A stretch of DNA of 35,144 bases, from contig JBKHDI010000038.1 in the NCBI GenBank assembly GCA_046541415.1, positions 1 through 35,144 of the forward strand. The letters are read 5' to 3'. The stretch comes from CAZOVB01 sp046541415 (GTDB lineage: Bacteria > Planctomycetota > Phycisphaerae > SM23-33). Both the position numbers and the translations under genes were made by a program. The notes below the pieces were generated by a model. It did no database searches. It saw only the letters and a list, made by a program, of their open reading frames with translations, and was not told the origin of the DNA. Shown here one piece after another: positions 1 to 9,940 of the stretch (the first letter of the stretch is position 1; each line of letters begins with the position of its first letter).

Positions 1-139
1 GCGATACTGACAGATCGCCGGGGTCCTGCCCCCCAACCCAAACCCGGCCTGCGCTCCTGCCCAGCGCCCCCTTCGGGGTCGAGGAGGATGCGGGCAGCAG
101 ATCAATGATTCAGGATATCGCCGGCGCTGGGCTGTGGAT

Positions 140-1080
140 TCAGATTTGGGTTCTCCACCATTCGATGGTCTTTGCCAGGCCCTCGTCGAAGCTTGTTTCT
201 GCGGTGAAGCCGAACGACTCGCGGGCGCGGGAGGTATCGAGGCAGCGGCGGGGCTGGCCGTCGGGCTTGGAGGAATCCCAGACGAGTTGGCCGGAATAGC
301 CGACCATGTCGCGGATTTTCTCGGCGAGGTCTTTGATGGTGATCTCGAAGCCGGCGCCGAGATTCACCGGCTCGGGGTCGTCGTAGTCGGCGGCGGCCAA
401 GACCAGGCCCCGGGCTGCGTCTTCGACGTACAGGAACTCGCGGCTGGCTGCGCCTGTGCCCCATACATCCACGGTTGGCTTGTCGTTGTCTTTGGCGTCG
501 ACGAACTTGCGGATCAGGGCGGGGATCACGTGGCTGCTGGTCAGGTCGAAGTTGTCGCCGGGCCCGTAGAGGTTGACCGGCAGGAGGTAGATGCCGCTGA
601 AGTCGTACTGGTCGCGATAGGCCTGGAGCATGACCAGCAGGGCCTTTTTGGCCACGCCGTAGGGGGCGTTGGTCTCCTCGGGATAGCCGTTCCAGAGTTC
701 CTCCTCGCGAAAAGGAACGGGGGTGAATTTCGGGTAGGCGCAGATCGTGCCGACCTGGACGAACTTGGCCAGGCCGCGCCGTCGGGCGTGCTCGATCAGG
801 TGCAGGCCCATGGCCATGTTGGCGTAGAAGAACCGGCCGGGATTGTCGCGATTGGCCCCGATCCCCCCCACTTCTGCCGCCAGGTGGAGCACCACGGTAG
901 GCTGCATGTCATCGTACATCCGCACGACGGCCGACTCTTCGGTCAGGTCGTAGTCGGCATGGTGGGGCACGAGGATCTGTTCATCGGGGACGCCGCGCTG
1001 GCGCAGCTGCTGCTGGACAAACCTGCCGAGAAACCCCGCGCCACCGGTTATGACGATCCGCTGGGCGGTCAGGTCGAGGC

Positions 1081-1084
<4 letters not shown>
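140..1084 (-). CDS. fcl: GDP-L-fucose synthase
   Basis: This 314-residue protein is an extended short-chain dehydrogenase that epimerises and reduces GDP-4-keto-6-deoxymannose to GDP-L-fucose with NADPH, in the cytoplasm. The N-terminal Rossmann motif ITGGAGFLG (residues 12-20), the VGTICAYPK segment (111-119) and the catalytic Tyr142-x3-Lys146 in PYGVAKK are visible, and the length is normal for Fcl/WcaG. The reading frame stays open far upstream. I place the start at 1084 because residues before it look like out-of-frame Gmd, and because this ATG overlaps the gmd stop as ATGA, which suggests translational coupling. It is the second gene of a gmd-fcl pair and catalyses the next step of the pathway. 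Confidence 0.95.
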
Positions 1085-2241
<1,157 letters not shown>

Positions 2242-2402
2242 CGAGATGCTCCTTTGCTCGTCGTCGTGCCCGACCTGCAGCCCTGGCGATCGTCCGCCAG
2301 GACCGATTCGACCGCGGACATACACCATTTATCTCGACTGAGACGGGTCGGATCGTGAAGAAAACATCGTTTGAGCAGACCGATCTTGTGGATTCATTAG
2401 GC

Positions 2403-2432
2403 TTTACGAACAGCGGAAACGGAATCTATACT
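2403..2432 (+). promoter_or_regulatory. Putative sigma70-type promoter of fkp
   Basis: TTTACG (2403-2408) and TATACT (2427-2432) are separated by 18 nt, about 80 nt upstream of the fkp start and in the divergent gap between gmd and fkp. The -10 box is close to consensus and the -35 box is weaker. This is assigned by eye only. Confidence 0.45.
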
Positions 2433-2512
2433 GCCCCGGGACTGCAATCCGGCCGATAGATCCACAGCAGGCCCGCCACACCGCCGGATGCCCAAAGAGA
2501 GGACAGACGCCG

Positions 2513-5500
2513 ATGCAGACCGCCGGACAACGATGGGACGTACTGGTCGTGACCGCTTCGAACGACCAGCAGGCCGAAGCTTACCGCAGGCAACTCCAGC
2601 TGCGCAAGGACCTGGGCCTGCTGGCCGGGGTGGGCGATCTGCGCGTGGTGGCCGACCCGCAGGGCAAGCGCGTCGGCAGCGGAGGCAGTACGATCTGGTG
2701 CCTGCTGGAAATCCTTTCCGACCGCCTGGGCCCCGGGCAGCTGGAGGACCCGGCCTGCTGGCAGGAGCAGCTGGCCGGCATGCGCATCCTCATCGTCCAC
2801 GCCGGTGGCGATTCGCGTCGCCTGCCGGCCTACAGCCCGTGCGGCAAGCTGTTTGTGCCCGTTCCCGGGGAATCCGACACCGCCGTGCCGCTGACGCTCT
2901 TCGACCGCCAGCTGCCGCGCTACCTCGAGCTGCCCACCGCAGCAGAGGGGGCAGGACAGATCGTCATCGTCTCCGGCGACGTGCTGCTTGGCTTCGAGAG
3001 CTCCCAGATCCGCCTGGACCGGGCGGGCATGACGGGCCTGGCCTGCCCGGCGATGCCCGAACAGGCGTCGAAACACGGCGTGTTCTGCCCCGACGCCGAG
3101 GGCCGGGTCGAGCGGTTTCTGCAGAAGCCCAGCGTCGAAACCCAACAGGCCTGCGGGGCGGTGGACCGATTCGGCCAGAGCTACCTGGACATCGGCGTGG
3201 TCAGCTTCGACGCGGCCACGGCCTGCGATCTGCTGCGCCTCTGTCAGGCTGCGGGCGAGACAGGGCGACTGACCTGGACCGGCCAGATCGGCCAGGCGAT
3301 CTTCGAACAGGGCCTGGACTTCTATCGCGAGATCTGCTGCGCGATGGGTTCACAGACCAGCCGCCAGGACTACACTGGCGCCGTTGAGGCCGCAGGCAGC
3401 GGACTGGAGGGCAAATTCCTCTCGCGGATCTACGACGCCCTGCGACAGACGCCGTTTGCGGTCGAAGTTCTCAGCCACTGTCAGTTCCTGCACTTCGGGA
3501 CCACCGCGCAGATCATCAGCTCCGGCTATCAGCTGCTGCGAAGCGAACAGGGCGTCGCCCGGATCGAAAGCCCCTTGACCCTGACGACGGTCCAGGGACC
3601 CGACGGGCGGATCGTCGGCCAGAACAGTTGGGTCGAAGGCTGCCGGATCGAGGCCGAACTGAAACTCGGCGGCAGGAACGTGGTTGTCGGGGCCGACATA
3701 GCCGAGGATCTCGCCCTTCCGGCAGACTGCTGCCTCGACGTGATCGCCGGGTCCAACCGCAACGGGCAGGACTGCTGGTTCGTCCGGTGCTACGGCACGG
3801 ACGACGCGATCAAGCCGGCGGTGGATGACGGTGCGACGCTGGCCAACATGCCCCTGGCCGACTGGATGGCCGCTGTCGGCGCCGAACCGGGCGACCTGTG
3901 GGACGCCCAGAGGCCCGCAACGGAGCAGACGCTCTGGACGGCCAGGCTGTTTCCGGCGGTCGCCTCGGCCTCTTCGGTGGCCGATTGGCTGTGGATGCTT
4001 CAGCCCGCCCGGGCCGAGGCAAAGCAGAAGCAGGATTTCCTCGCGGCCGACCGCTACAGCCTGGAGCAGATCGCCCTGCTGGCCGACCAGGATGCCTTCC
4101 ACGCCCGGCGGGCGCGGATCGCAGCCGAGCAGATCCGCAACTCGCTGCGAAGGCTCTTCCGGGCCAGCAGCGGCTTCAGCGCCCGCGAGTTGGCCTGGGC
4201 CCTATCGCACAGCCCGGAGGCCGCAGGTCTGGCTGCGGACCTGCTGGCCGAGGCCCGCGTCTATGCCGGCGACGCCAAGTCCCGCCCGGGCCTGGGCGCT
4301 TTCGTCGTCTCGCGCATCCTGCATTCGCTGGGTCGGGCCATCGAAATCCTCTCCGGCGGCGACCAGAACGTGCAACTCGACTCGGCCCTGCCGGGCCTGG
4401 CCGATGCGGTCCGGCCCGAGTTGAAGGCATGGCTGGCCGAATTGCAGGTCGACATCGCCCCGGGAAAGGGCGCCGACGAGGTCGCCTCGGCCCTGCGGTC
4501 GGCCGCCTTTGCGGTCCACAGCCGCACGATCGTCTCGTCGGGTGTGGAAAAGGCCGACCCGCCCCGCAGCGCTCTGCGTCGCGACGAGATCGTCTGGGGT
4601 CGTGCCCCGGCGCGGCTGGACCTGGGCGGAGGCTGGTCCGATACCCCTCCCTACACCCTCGAACGCGGCGGCTGCGTGATCAATGCCGCCGTCGATCTCA
4701 ACGGCCAGCCGCCGATCCACTGCTACGCCCGCGTCATCGACGAGCCGGTCATCCGGATCGCGTCGATCGACCTGGGCACGCGCGTAGAGGTCGCCAGCCT
4801 GGACGACCTGTGGGACTACCAGTCGCCGACCAGCGAGTTCGCCCTGGCCAAGGCGGCGATGGCGATTTCCGGCTTCTCGCCCCGGGCAGCGAACTGGCCG
4901 GGCGATGCCAGCCTCTGGCGGATGTTGGAGATCTTCGGGGGGGGGATCGAACTGACGACGCTGGCGGCGATTCCCAAGGGCAGCGGCCTGGGCACGAGCA
5001 GCATGGTCGGCTCGGTGATCCTGGCCGTCGTGCAACGCCTGTTCGGACGGGAAGTCACCGGCGATCAGCTCTTCCATGGTGTGCTTCGCCTGGAACAGGC
5101 CCTGACTACCGGCGGGGGTTGGCAGGACCAGATCGGCGGCAGCATCGACGGGGTCAAGGTCGCCACGACCGATCCCGGGCTGATCCCCGAGGCGCGGATT
5201 CACTATGTTCCTGCCGACGTGCTGGACCCCCGGGCCAACGGCGGCTGCACGCTGCTGTACTACACGGGCATTACGCGGTTGGCCAAGAACATCCTCCAGC
5301 AGGTCGTCGGGCGGTACTTGAATCGCGACCGCGCAGCGATGGCGACGCTGGGGCAGATCCACGGCCTGGCCGACCTGGTCGCCGAGGCGATGAGCCGGAA
5401 GGACCTGGGCGCCTTCGGCAAGCTGGTCGGCAGGGCCTGGCAGTTGAACAAGCAGTTGGACCCGGAATCCAGCAACGAGCGGATCGAAACCCTGCTGGAC

Positions 5501-5692
5501 CGGGTAAAGCCCCACCTGGCGGGGGCCAAGCTGCTCGGCGCCGGCGGCGGGGGCTTTCTGCTGATGGTCTGCCCGAACGCCCAGGCCGCCGCTTCGGTCC
5601 GCAAGGAACTGACCGAGAACCCGCCGAACGATCTGGCGCGATTCTTCGATTTTTCGATCAGCCACGAAGGGCTCGTCGTTACCGTCTGCTAG
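2513..5692 (+). CDS. fkp: Bifunctional L-fucokinase / GDP-L-fucose pyrophosphorylase
   Basis: This 1059-residue fusion salvages free L-fucose. The C-terminal GHMP kinase makes L-fucose-1-phosphate, and the N-terminal nucleotidyltransferase (PF07959 type) joins it to GMP from GTP. The N-terminal part shows RVGSGGSTIW (residues 53-62) and HAGGDSRRLPAYSPCGKLF (96-114). A helical linker runs from about 480 to 690. The kinase carries GRAPARLDLGGGWSDTPP (about 695), the ATP loop IPKGSGLGTSSM (about 820) and the C-terminal GAKLLGAGGGGF motif (about 1004). Length is close to plant FKGP and somewhat longer than Bacteroides Fkp. GAGAGGA lies 9 nt before the ATG. It is divergent from gmd-fcl, so both routes to GDP-fucose sit side by side. 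Confidence 0.93.
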   Translation: MQTAGQRWDVLVVTASNDQQAEAYRRQLQLRKDLGLLAGVGDLRVVADPQGKRVGSGGSTIWCLLEILSDRLGPGQLEDPACWQEQLAGMRILIVHAGGDSRRLPAYSPCGKLFVPVPGESDTAVPLTLFDRQLPRYLELPTAAEGAGQIVIVSGDVLLGFESSQIRLDRAGMTGLACPAMPEQASKHGVFCPDAEGRVERFLQKPSVETQQACGAVDRFGQSYLDIGVVSFDAATACDLLRLCQAAGETGRLTWTGQIGQAIFEQGLDFYREICCAMGSQTSRQDYTGAVEAAGSGLEGKFLSRIYDALRQTPFAVEVLSHCQFLHFGTTAQIISSGYQLLRSEQGVARIESPLTLTTVQGPDGRIVGQNSWVEGCRIEAELKLGGRNVVVGADIAEDLALPADCCLDVIAGSNRNGQDCWFVRCYGTDDAIKPAVDDGATLANMPLADWMAAVGAEPGDLWDAQRPATEQTLWTARLFPAVASASSVADWLWMLQPARAEAKQKQDFLAADRYSLEQIALLADQDAFHARRARIAAEQIRNSLRRLFRASSGFSARELAWALSHSPEAAGLAADLLAEARVYAGDAKSRPGLGAFVVSRILHSLGRAIEILSGGDQNVQLDSALPGLADAVRPELKAWLAELQVDIAPGKGADEVASALRSAAFAVHSRTIVSSGVEKADPPRSALRRDEIVWGRAPARLDLGGGWSDTPPYTLERGGCVINAAVDLNGQPPIHCYARVIDEPVIRIASIDLGTRVEVASLDDLWDYQSPTSEFALAKAAMAISGFSPRAANWPGDASLWRMLEIFGGGIELTTLAAIPKGSGLGTSSMVGSVILAVVQRLFGREVTGDQLFHGVLRLEQALTTGGGWQDQIGGSIDGVKVATTDPGLIPEARIHYVPADVLDPRANGGCTLLYYTGITRLAKNILQQVVGRYLNRDRAAMATLGQIHGLADLVAEAMSRKDLGAFGKLVGRAWQLNKQLDPESSNERIETLLDRVKPHLAGAKLLGAGGGGFLLMVCPNAQAAASVRKELTENPPNDLARFFDFSISHEGLVVTVC

Positions 5693-7305
5693 ACGATGGG
5701 GCTGGAGGTCCGCTGGTCCGCGGGCGGCAGTTCGAGCACCTGCCCGGCCGAGAGCAGCTCGGGTCGAAGTTCGTCGTACTTCACGTCGTGCAGGCCGCAA
5801 CCGTTGTCCAGGGCGATTTTGACGGCCGTGGCGGCCGATTCGCCCAGCACCATGAACACCGGCTCCATCCGGGCCGAGCCGTAAGCAATGTGCGAGGCGG
5901 AGAAGCAGATCGGCACGAGCAGGTTCTCGACCTGCCCAGCCGGCGGCAGGATCGCCCGATAGCTGACCGGGTAGGGGTCGGTGGGTGGAACCTGGACGTC
6001 GCCTTCGTTGAGCACCCTGGCCTGGCCGTTCTCGACCTTCACAAATCGTGCGGTGTTGTGCGAGTCCATCGTGTAGCTGCCCATGCCGATGCTGTCGGGG
6101 GCCACCGCGGCACCCGTGCAGTCGTGTTCGGTGATCACGTAGTCCCCCACCAGCCGCCGGGCCTCGCGGACGTAGAGTTGGTGAGGCCAGTGGGCGGTAT
6201 CGGTGAACTCATCCCTGGCCAGGCCCCACTGCTGGTAGGCCTGGCGGTAGCGGGAAGGAATTTCCGGGCAGTTCGCCATGTGCCAGTACAACCCCTGCTG
6301 GTACGTCACATGGGCCTGGAAGAGCTTCTCGCGCGCAGCGTAGTCGGCCTCGGGCCAGGCGTAGTTGGCGCCGATGAAGTCGCTGCTGACCGGCCCCTGG
6401 TTGTTGGTGTCGGTCTTGTGATAGCCGCCCGGAGTCTTATTGGGGAAGATGTCGAACTTGCCCAGGTGTCCGTCGTGGAGGTGTTCGTTGTAGGCGTCCT
6501 TCCGGGAGTTGAACCACCGCGTGGCCAGGACGTACTCGGCCGGGTCGAAGCCATCGGGTTTGGCCCAGTCGATCTTCAGTTCCGGATCGTCGGTCATGCA
6601 GACGCGGAAGTTGTAGGCCTGGACGCGGTTGTCGCCCCGGCCCTGGCTGGCCGAGAGGTCTTCGCCGATCACGTGCGGCAGCAGGCCGCTGGATGGGTCG
6701 CCGGCCACCACGTACGGATCGACCGGGTGGGAGAACTGGTGCTTGTCGCGCACCTGGATGCCGTTGAGCTTCTCTCTGTAGACGTCGTTGCCCTCTCGCC
6801 CGACGGTATAGCGGACATTCGCCCCGGCCATCAGGTCGCCTTCGTAGCTGGCATCGATGAACATTTTCGCCTCGACGCGCAGGCCTCCCAGCAGGCTGAT
6901 CGCCGCGATGCGGGCCCCGTCGCAGAAGACCTCGTCGAGGTAGCTGCAGAAGCGGACCGTCACGTCCGTCGCGTCGAGGCAGGCTGCCAGTTGGTTCTCG
7001 GCGACGTGGGGCTCGAACTGCCACTCTTCGTCCCGCCCGTAGTTCTTGCCCAGGTCGCGGTAGAACTGGCGACTCATCCCGCCGATGACGTACTTTCGGC
7101 CGAAGTCGGTCCAGCCCAGCCCGCCGGAGGTCATGCCCCCGATGTGTTTTCCCGGCTGGAGCAGCACGACCGATAGGCCCAGGCGGGCGGCTTTGATCGC
7201 GGCGATGGTCCCCCCTGCCGAGGCGCCGTATACGCACAGGTCGGCCGAGAGGGTCTCCTGACTGGGCTGAACCCAGTCCTGGTGGAAGTAGTAAAGATTA
7301 TGCAT
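5689..7305 (-). CDS. FAD-dependent oxidoreductase (FAD_oxidored family)
   Basis: A 538-residue flavoprotein resembling PF12831 enzymes. A Rossmann FAD-binding segment (YGASAGGTIAAIKAARLG) sits near residue 30, followed by GKHIGGMTSGGLGWTDFG and IDASYEGDLMAGA, both typical of the family. No signal peptide or membrane segment is visible, so it is probably cytoplasmic. The substrate cannot be read from the sequence; relatives are common near glycan-degradation genes in Planctomycetota and Bacteroidota. Two starts are possible, GTG at 7311 and ATG at 7305, neither with a Shine-Dalgarno sequence. A TATACT box ends 6 nt before the ATG, so a leaderless transcript starting at 7305 is plausible. Its stop overlaps the fkp stop on the other strand. 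Confidence 0.88.
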   Translation of the reverse strand: MHNLYYFHQDWVQPSQETLSADLCVYGASAGGTIAAIKAARLGLSVVLLQPGKHIGGMTSGGLGWTDFGRKYVIGGMSRQFYRDLGKNYGRDEEWQFEPHVAENQLAACLDATDVTVRFCSYLDEVFCDGARIAAISLLGGLRVEAKMFIDASYEGDLMAGANVRYTVGREGNDVYREKLNGIQVRDKHQFSHPVDPYVVAGDPSSGLLPHVIGEDLSASQGRGDNRVQAYNFRVCMTDDPELKIDWAKPDGFDPAEYVLATRWFNSRKDAYNEHLHDGHLGKFDIFPNKTPGGYHKTDTNNQGPVSSDFIGANYAWPEADYAAREKLFQAHVTYQQGLYWHMANCPEIPSRYRQAYQQWGLARDEFTDTAHWPHQLYVREARRLVGDYVITEHDCTGAAVAPDSIGMGSYTMDSHNTARFVKVENGQARVLNEGDVQVPPTDPYPVSYRAILPPAGQVENLLVPICFSASHIAYGSARMEPVFMVLGESAATAVKIALDNGCGLHDVKYDELRPELLSAGQVLELPPADQRTSSPIV

Positions 7306-7311
7306 ACTCAC

Positions 7312-7339
7312 AGTATAACCAACCTGGCCGGAGGGGCAA
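7312..7339 (-). promoter_or_regulatory. Putative promoter giving a leaderless oxidoreductase mRNA
   Basis: Read on the minus strand, TTGCCC (7334-7339) and TATACT (7312-7317) are spaced by 16 nt. The expected transcription start falls at or next to the ATG at 7305, and no ribosome-binding site is seen. By eye only. Confidence 0.4.
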
Positions 7340-7371
7340 CGCCCAGCTGAGGGGCGGAACGTGCGGGCGGA

Positions 7372-7422
7372 GATGGTGTTTCATCGCCAGATGCCGTAGG
7401 ATAGTGGCGGCGATGAACCATC
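7372..7422. repeat. Inverted repeat in the divergent promoter region
   Basis: GATGGT plus TCATCGCC on the left (7372-7388) is complementary to GGCGATGA plus ACCATC on the right (7409-7422), giving 14 pairs with a 3-nt bulge. It lies about 35 nt before the start of the 720-residue secreted protein, so it could be an operator or a 5'-leader hairpin for that gene. Confidence 0.5.
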
Positions 7423-7455
7423 CTGCCACGAAATGCTTTAGAGGAGAATGAACTG

Positions 7456-9618
7456 ATGAAATTCCGCAGTCTGATCTCTTTGCTCGTCTTGGGCGCCGCT
7501 GCAGGTGCGGCCCTGGCGGGCAACCGATTCGTCTACACCGAGAACGGCCAGCGCCGCGTCAAGCACGTGCAGGTCGATGACAAATTCCAGACTACCCCCT
7601 GGCCGGAGAAGCTCGAAGAGGGCTTCTGGAGGCGTGCCAACCACGCCATCGATGCCTTCAAGGCCCCGGCCAAGACGGCGACCACCGGCGAGCACGAGAA
7701 GTGGAACTACCCGGCGCTGATGTTCAACTACCTGGCCGGTCTGGAAGATCACGCAGTCAAGGGACTGCAGCTTCCCGACCAGAACTCCGGCGACCACCGC
7801 GGCACGGCCGGGATCGACTGGTACTGGTGCTTCACCATCAAGAACCAGACCCGCAAGTACTTCTTCTACGGCCCCCTGCTGGAGAAGGACTACCTGGCGA
7901 CGATGCACAAGGGCGGCAAGCTCTGGACGGCAGAGGACCCCAAGCCCTCGCTGGAACTGGTCCACGCGCTGTACAGCCCGGACCCCGACGTGCGGGCGTA
8001 CGCATTGAAGCTGCTCAAGGGCTTCCGCGTCGACAGGCAGACGCTCAAGGAAACAGCGGAGAAGAGCTCCAACGACACTTTCAAGAAGCACGTGCTGGCG
8101 AATCTCGATGAGCTGGCCAAGGACCCTGGCAGCGATGCGGACGCCTGGATGGCCTGGTGGAAGACCATCGCCGCCGGCGACTGGAAGGTCTACGAAGAAT
8201 ACGAGCGTCTGCTGAACCCCAGGCCTCACCCGGTTTACGGGCACGGCACGGGGCCGGTCGGGGCGACCTGGGACCCGAAGGTCCGCGGCTTGTGGGTAGA
8301 TGCCCGGAACACCGACAATCTCCGGTCGATGCGCGAGACCTCGATTTACCTGATGGCTGAGGAAACCGGCAACGAGACAGTCCGCAAACTCTACAAGGAC
8401 AAGCTCCGCTTCTACGTCTACCGCCTGTACACGGTGGGCATGGGCGAGTGGGATTCCGAGACCTACCACGCCCACACGATCGCGCCGTGGCTGAACCTGT
8501 ATGACTTCGCCAAGGACCCCGAGGTCAAGAAGCTGGCCAAGGCCAGCCTGGACTGGCTGTTTACCGCCGGGGCCGTCAAGTACTACCGCGGCGGGTTCGG
8601 CGGGCCCAACAAGCGCGACTACGGCGGGGGCAACAAGCCCTTCGGCGCCGGCGTGACGCACATGCTCTCGCTCTACTTCGGCGACACGCCGATGGACGAC
8701 CCCGACCCGCACTACGACGACGTCCACGCGGTGACCAGTGCCTACAGGCCCCCGCTGGCGGTGGTGGGCCTGGCCGGCAAGGAGTTCGCCCGTCCGGTGG
8801 AGCTGCGGGCGACCAAACCGACCTACTCGCACTTCCTGCCCGGGGCCGACGAGAGGCCCGAGTTCTGGGAGACGCAGTACTTCGGCAAGACCTTCCAGAT
8901 CGGCACGGTCGTCGCACGCGGTGGCAGCGGCGACGTGGGCCCTTGGAAGCTGATGGCCTGGAATGACAAGCGCGGCGTGGATTTCGTGGTCGCCTGGCCC
9001 AAAAAACGCCACAACACCATGAACTGGGGCGACCAGATCAGCCACGCCCGCAACCTCGTCGTCCACGTCATGCCCAATGCCCCGGACTTCAGCTTCATGC
9101 TGCCCAAGTCGGCTGAAACGACTACCGAGAAGGGCATTACCTTCGTCAAGCTCCAGAAGACCTGGCTGGCGATCCACCCGATCAACCTGGGCGACTGGAA
9201 ACAGTCGGGCATGCCCAAATACGGGCAGGAGATGAAACTCACCGCCAAGGCATCCGGCGAGGGGCTGAAAGGCTACGCCCTGGAAATCGGCGAGGGCGAG
9301 AGCTTCGAGTCCTTTAAGAAGAACGTGCTGGGCAAGGCCAAGCTGAACGTTTCGGACAAGACGGTCACCTTCACCGGCTCGGGCGGCCACACGCTCAAGA
9401 CGACGTACAACGAGCAGAACGACCTGCCGATCCTCTTTTACGACGGCGAGAAACGCGACTGGGACGACTTTGCCCAGTGGAAGCCCGTCGAGGCGGACTA
9501 CCCTGTCCAGAGCGGCTGGAAGGATGGCACGTTGACCGTCAGGGCCGGCGGGTACACCTTCACCCAGACCGTCACCGAGGACGGGCAGGTCAGCTGGTCG
9601 GAGAAGAAGACCGACTGA
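7456..9618 (+). CDS. Secreted polysaccharide-lyase-like protein (predicted alpha/alpha toroid plus beta domain)
   Basis: This 720-residue protein starts with a clear signal peptide (MKFRSLISLLVLG, cleavage near ALAGN, residue 21) and should be exported. AGGAG lies 9 nt before the ATG. The central part (about 290-420) is helical and Trp/Tyr-rich, with GEWDSETYHAHTIAPWLNLY and a following segment with YYRGGFGGPNKRDYGGGN; this resembles heparinase/alginate-lyase-type toroid domains. The last third looks beta-rich, like the sandwich domains that follow such toroids. I cannot assign a polysaccharide lyase family or substrate. The gene is followed by a strong terminator, so it is probably monocistronic. 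A non-catalytic glycan-binding protein is an alternative. Confidence 0.75.
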   Translation: MKFRSLISLLVLGAAAGAALAGNRFVYTENGQRRVKHVQVDDKFQTTPWPEKLEEGFWRRANHAIDAFKAPAKTATTGEHEKWNYPALMFNYLAGLEDHAVKGLQLPDQNSGDHRGTAGIDWYWCFTIKNQTRKYFFYGPLLEKDYLATMHKGGKLWTAEDPKPSLELVHALYSPDPDVRAYALKLLKGFRVDRQTLKETAEKSSNDTFKKHVLANLDELAKDPGSDADAWMAWWKTIAAGDWKVYEEYERLLNPRPHPVYGHGTGPVGATWDPKVRGLWVDARNTDNLRSMRETSIYLMAEETGNETVRKLYKDKLRFYVYRLYTVGMGEWDSETYHAHTIAPWLNLYDFAKDPEVKKLAKASLDWLFTAGAVKYYRGGFGGPNKRDYGGGNKPFGAGVTHMLSLYFGDTPMDDPDPHYDDVHAVTSAYRPPLAVVGLAGKEFARPVELRATKPTYSHFLPGADERPEFWETQYFGKTFQIGTVVARGGSGDVGPWKLMAWNDKRGVDFVVAWPKKRHNTMNWGDQISHARNLVVHVMPNAPDFSFMLPKSAETTTEKGITFVKLQKTWLAIHPINLGDWKQSGMPKYGQEMKLTAKASGEGLKGYALEIGEGESFESFKKNVLGKAKLNVSDKTVTFTGSGGHTLKTTYNEQNDLPILFYDGEKRDWDDFAQWKPVEADYPVQSGWKDGTLTVRAGGYTFTQTVTEDGQVSWSEKKTD

Positions 9619-9648
9619 TCGACACCCCTTGCACTACGCAATCCCCCC

Positions 9649-9683
9649 GACCCGGGCGAGACTCCTCGTCCGGGTCTTTTCTT
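9649..9683 (+). terminator. Rho-independent terminator after the secreted lyase-like gene
   Basis: GACCCGGGCGAG (9649-9660) and CTCGTCCGGGTC (9665-9676) form a 12-bp stem with one G-T wobble and a 4-nt loop, followed by TTTTCTT. It begins 30 nt after the stop at 9618. Confidence 0.9.
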
Positions 9684-9878
9684 ATCCCATCAGAACCGCC
9701 CATCGCGCTTCCGGAAGGTACAACCTTCCGCCGCTTGCGGCGATGCGGCTCTTGCGGACCGACCCCGATCCGGGCCTTGCACCTTGGTCCTGGATTGCGA
9801 AAACGGGTTTCTCGGGCGAACCAGGAGGACCCGCTTTGCCCTTTCTGTCCTGTTGGTCGCTCCAGACGGTCCGCCGGT
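9684..9878. other. Intergenic stretch between convergent genes, no gene seen
   Basis: Between the plus-strand terminator and the minus-strand terminator there is no convincing ORF. It holds a perfect 8-bp hairpin (CGGAAGGT/ACCTTCCG, 9712-9730, 3-nt loop) and an adjacent CGCCGC-TT-GCGGCG hairpin (9729-9742), neither with a T-run. Confidence 0.5.
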
Positions 9879-9911
9879 AAAAAAAGCCCGCCGCGGATTG
9901 CTGCGGCGGGC
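9879..9911 (-). terminator. Rho-independent terminator of the LuxR-type regulator gene
   Basis: On the minus strand a 9-bp GC stem (GCCCGCCGC/GCGGCGGGC, 9886-9911, 8-nt loop) is followed by seven T. It lies 29 nt downstream of the regulator stop. Confidence 0.9.
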
Positions 9912-9940
9912 CCTGGGAGCTGTCGGTGCGGCCGACTGGT

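Noticed and set aside
1..139. Possible terminator or gene downstream of fcl
   Set aside because: Only short GC-rich self-complementary bits without a T-run are present, and the window edge cuts off the context.
3898..7176. A 1092-codon open frame on the plus strand
   Set aside because: It is a Gly/Arg/Pro-rich shadow of fkp in another frame and antisense to the oxidoreductase. Both real genes have clear family motifs and this frame has none.
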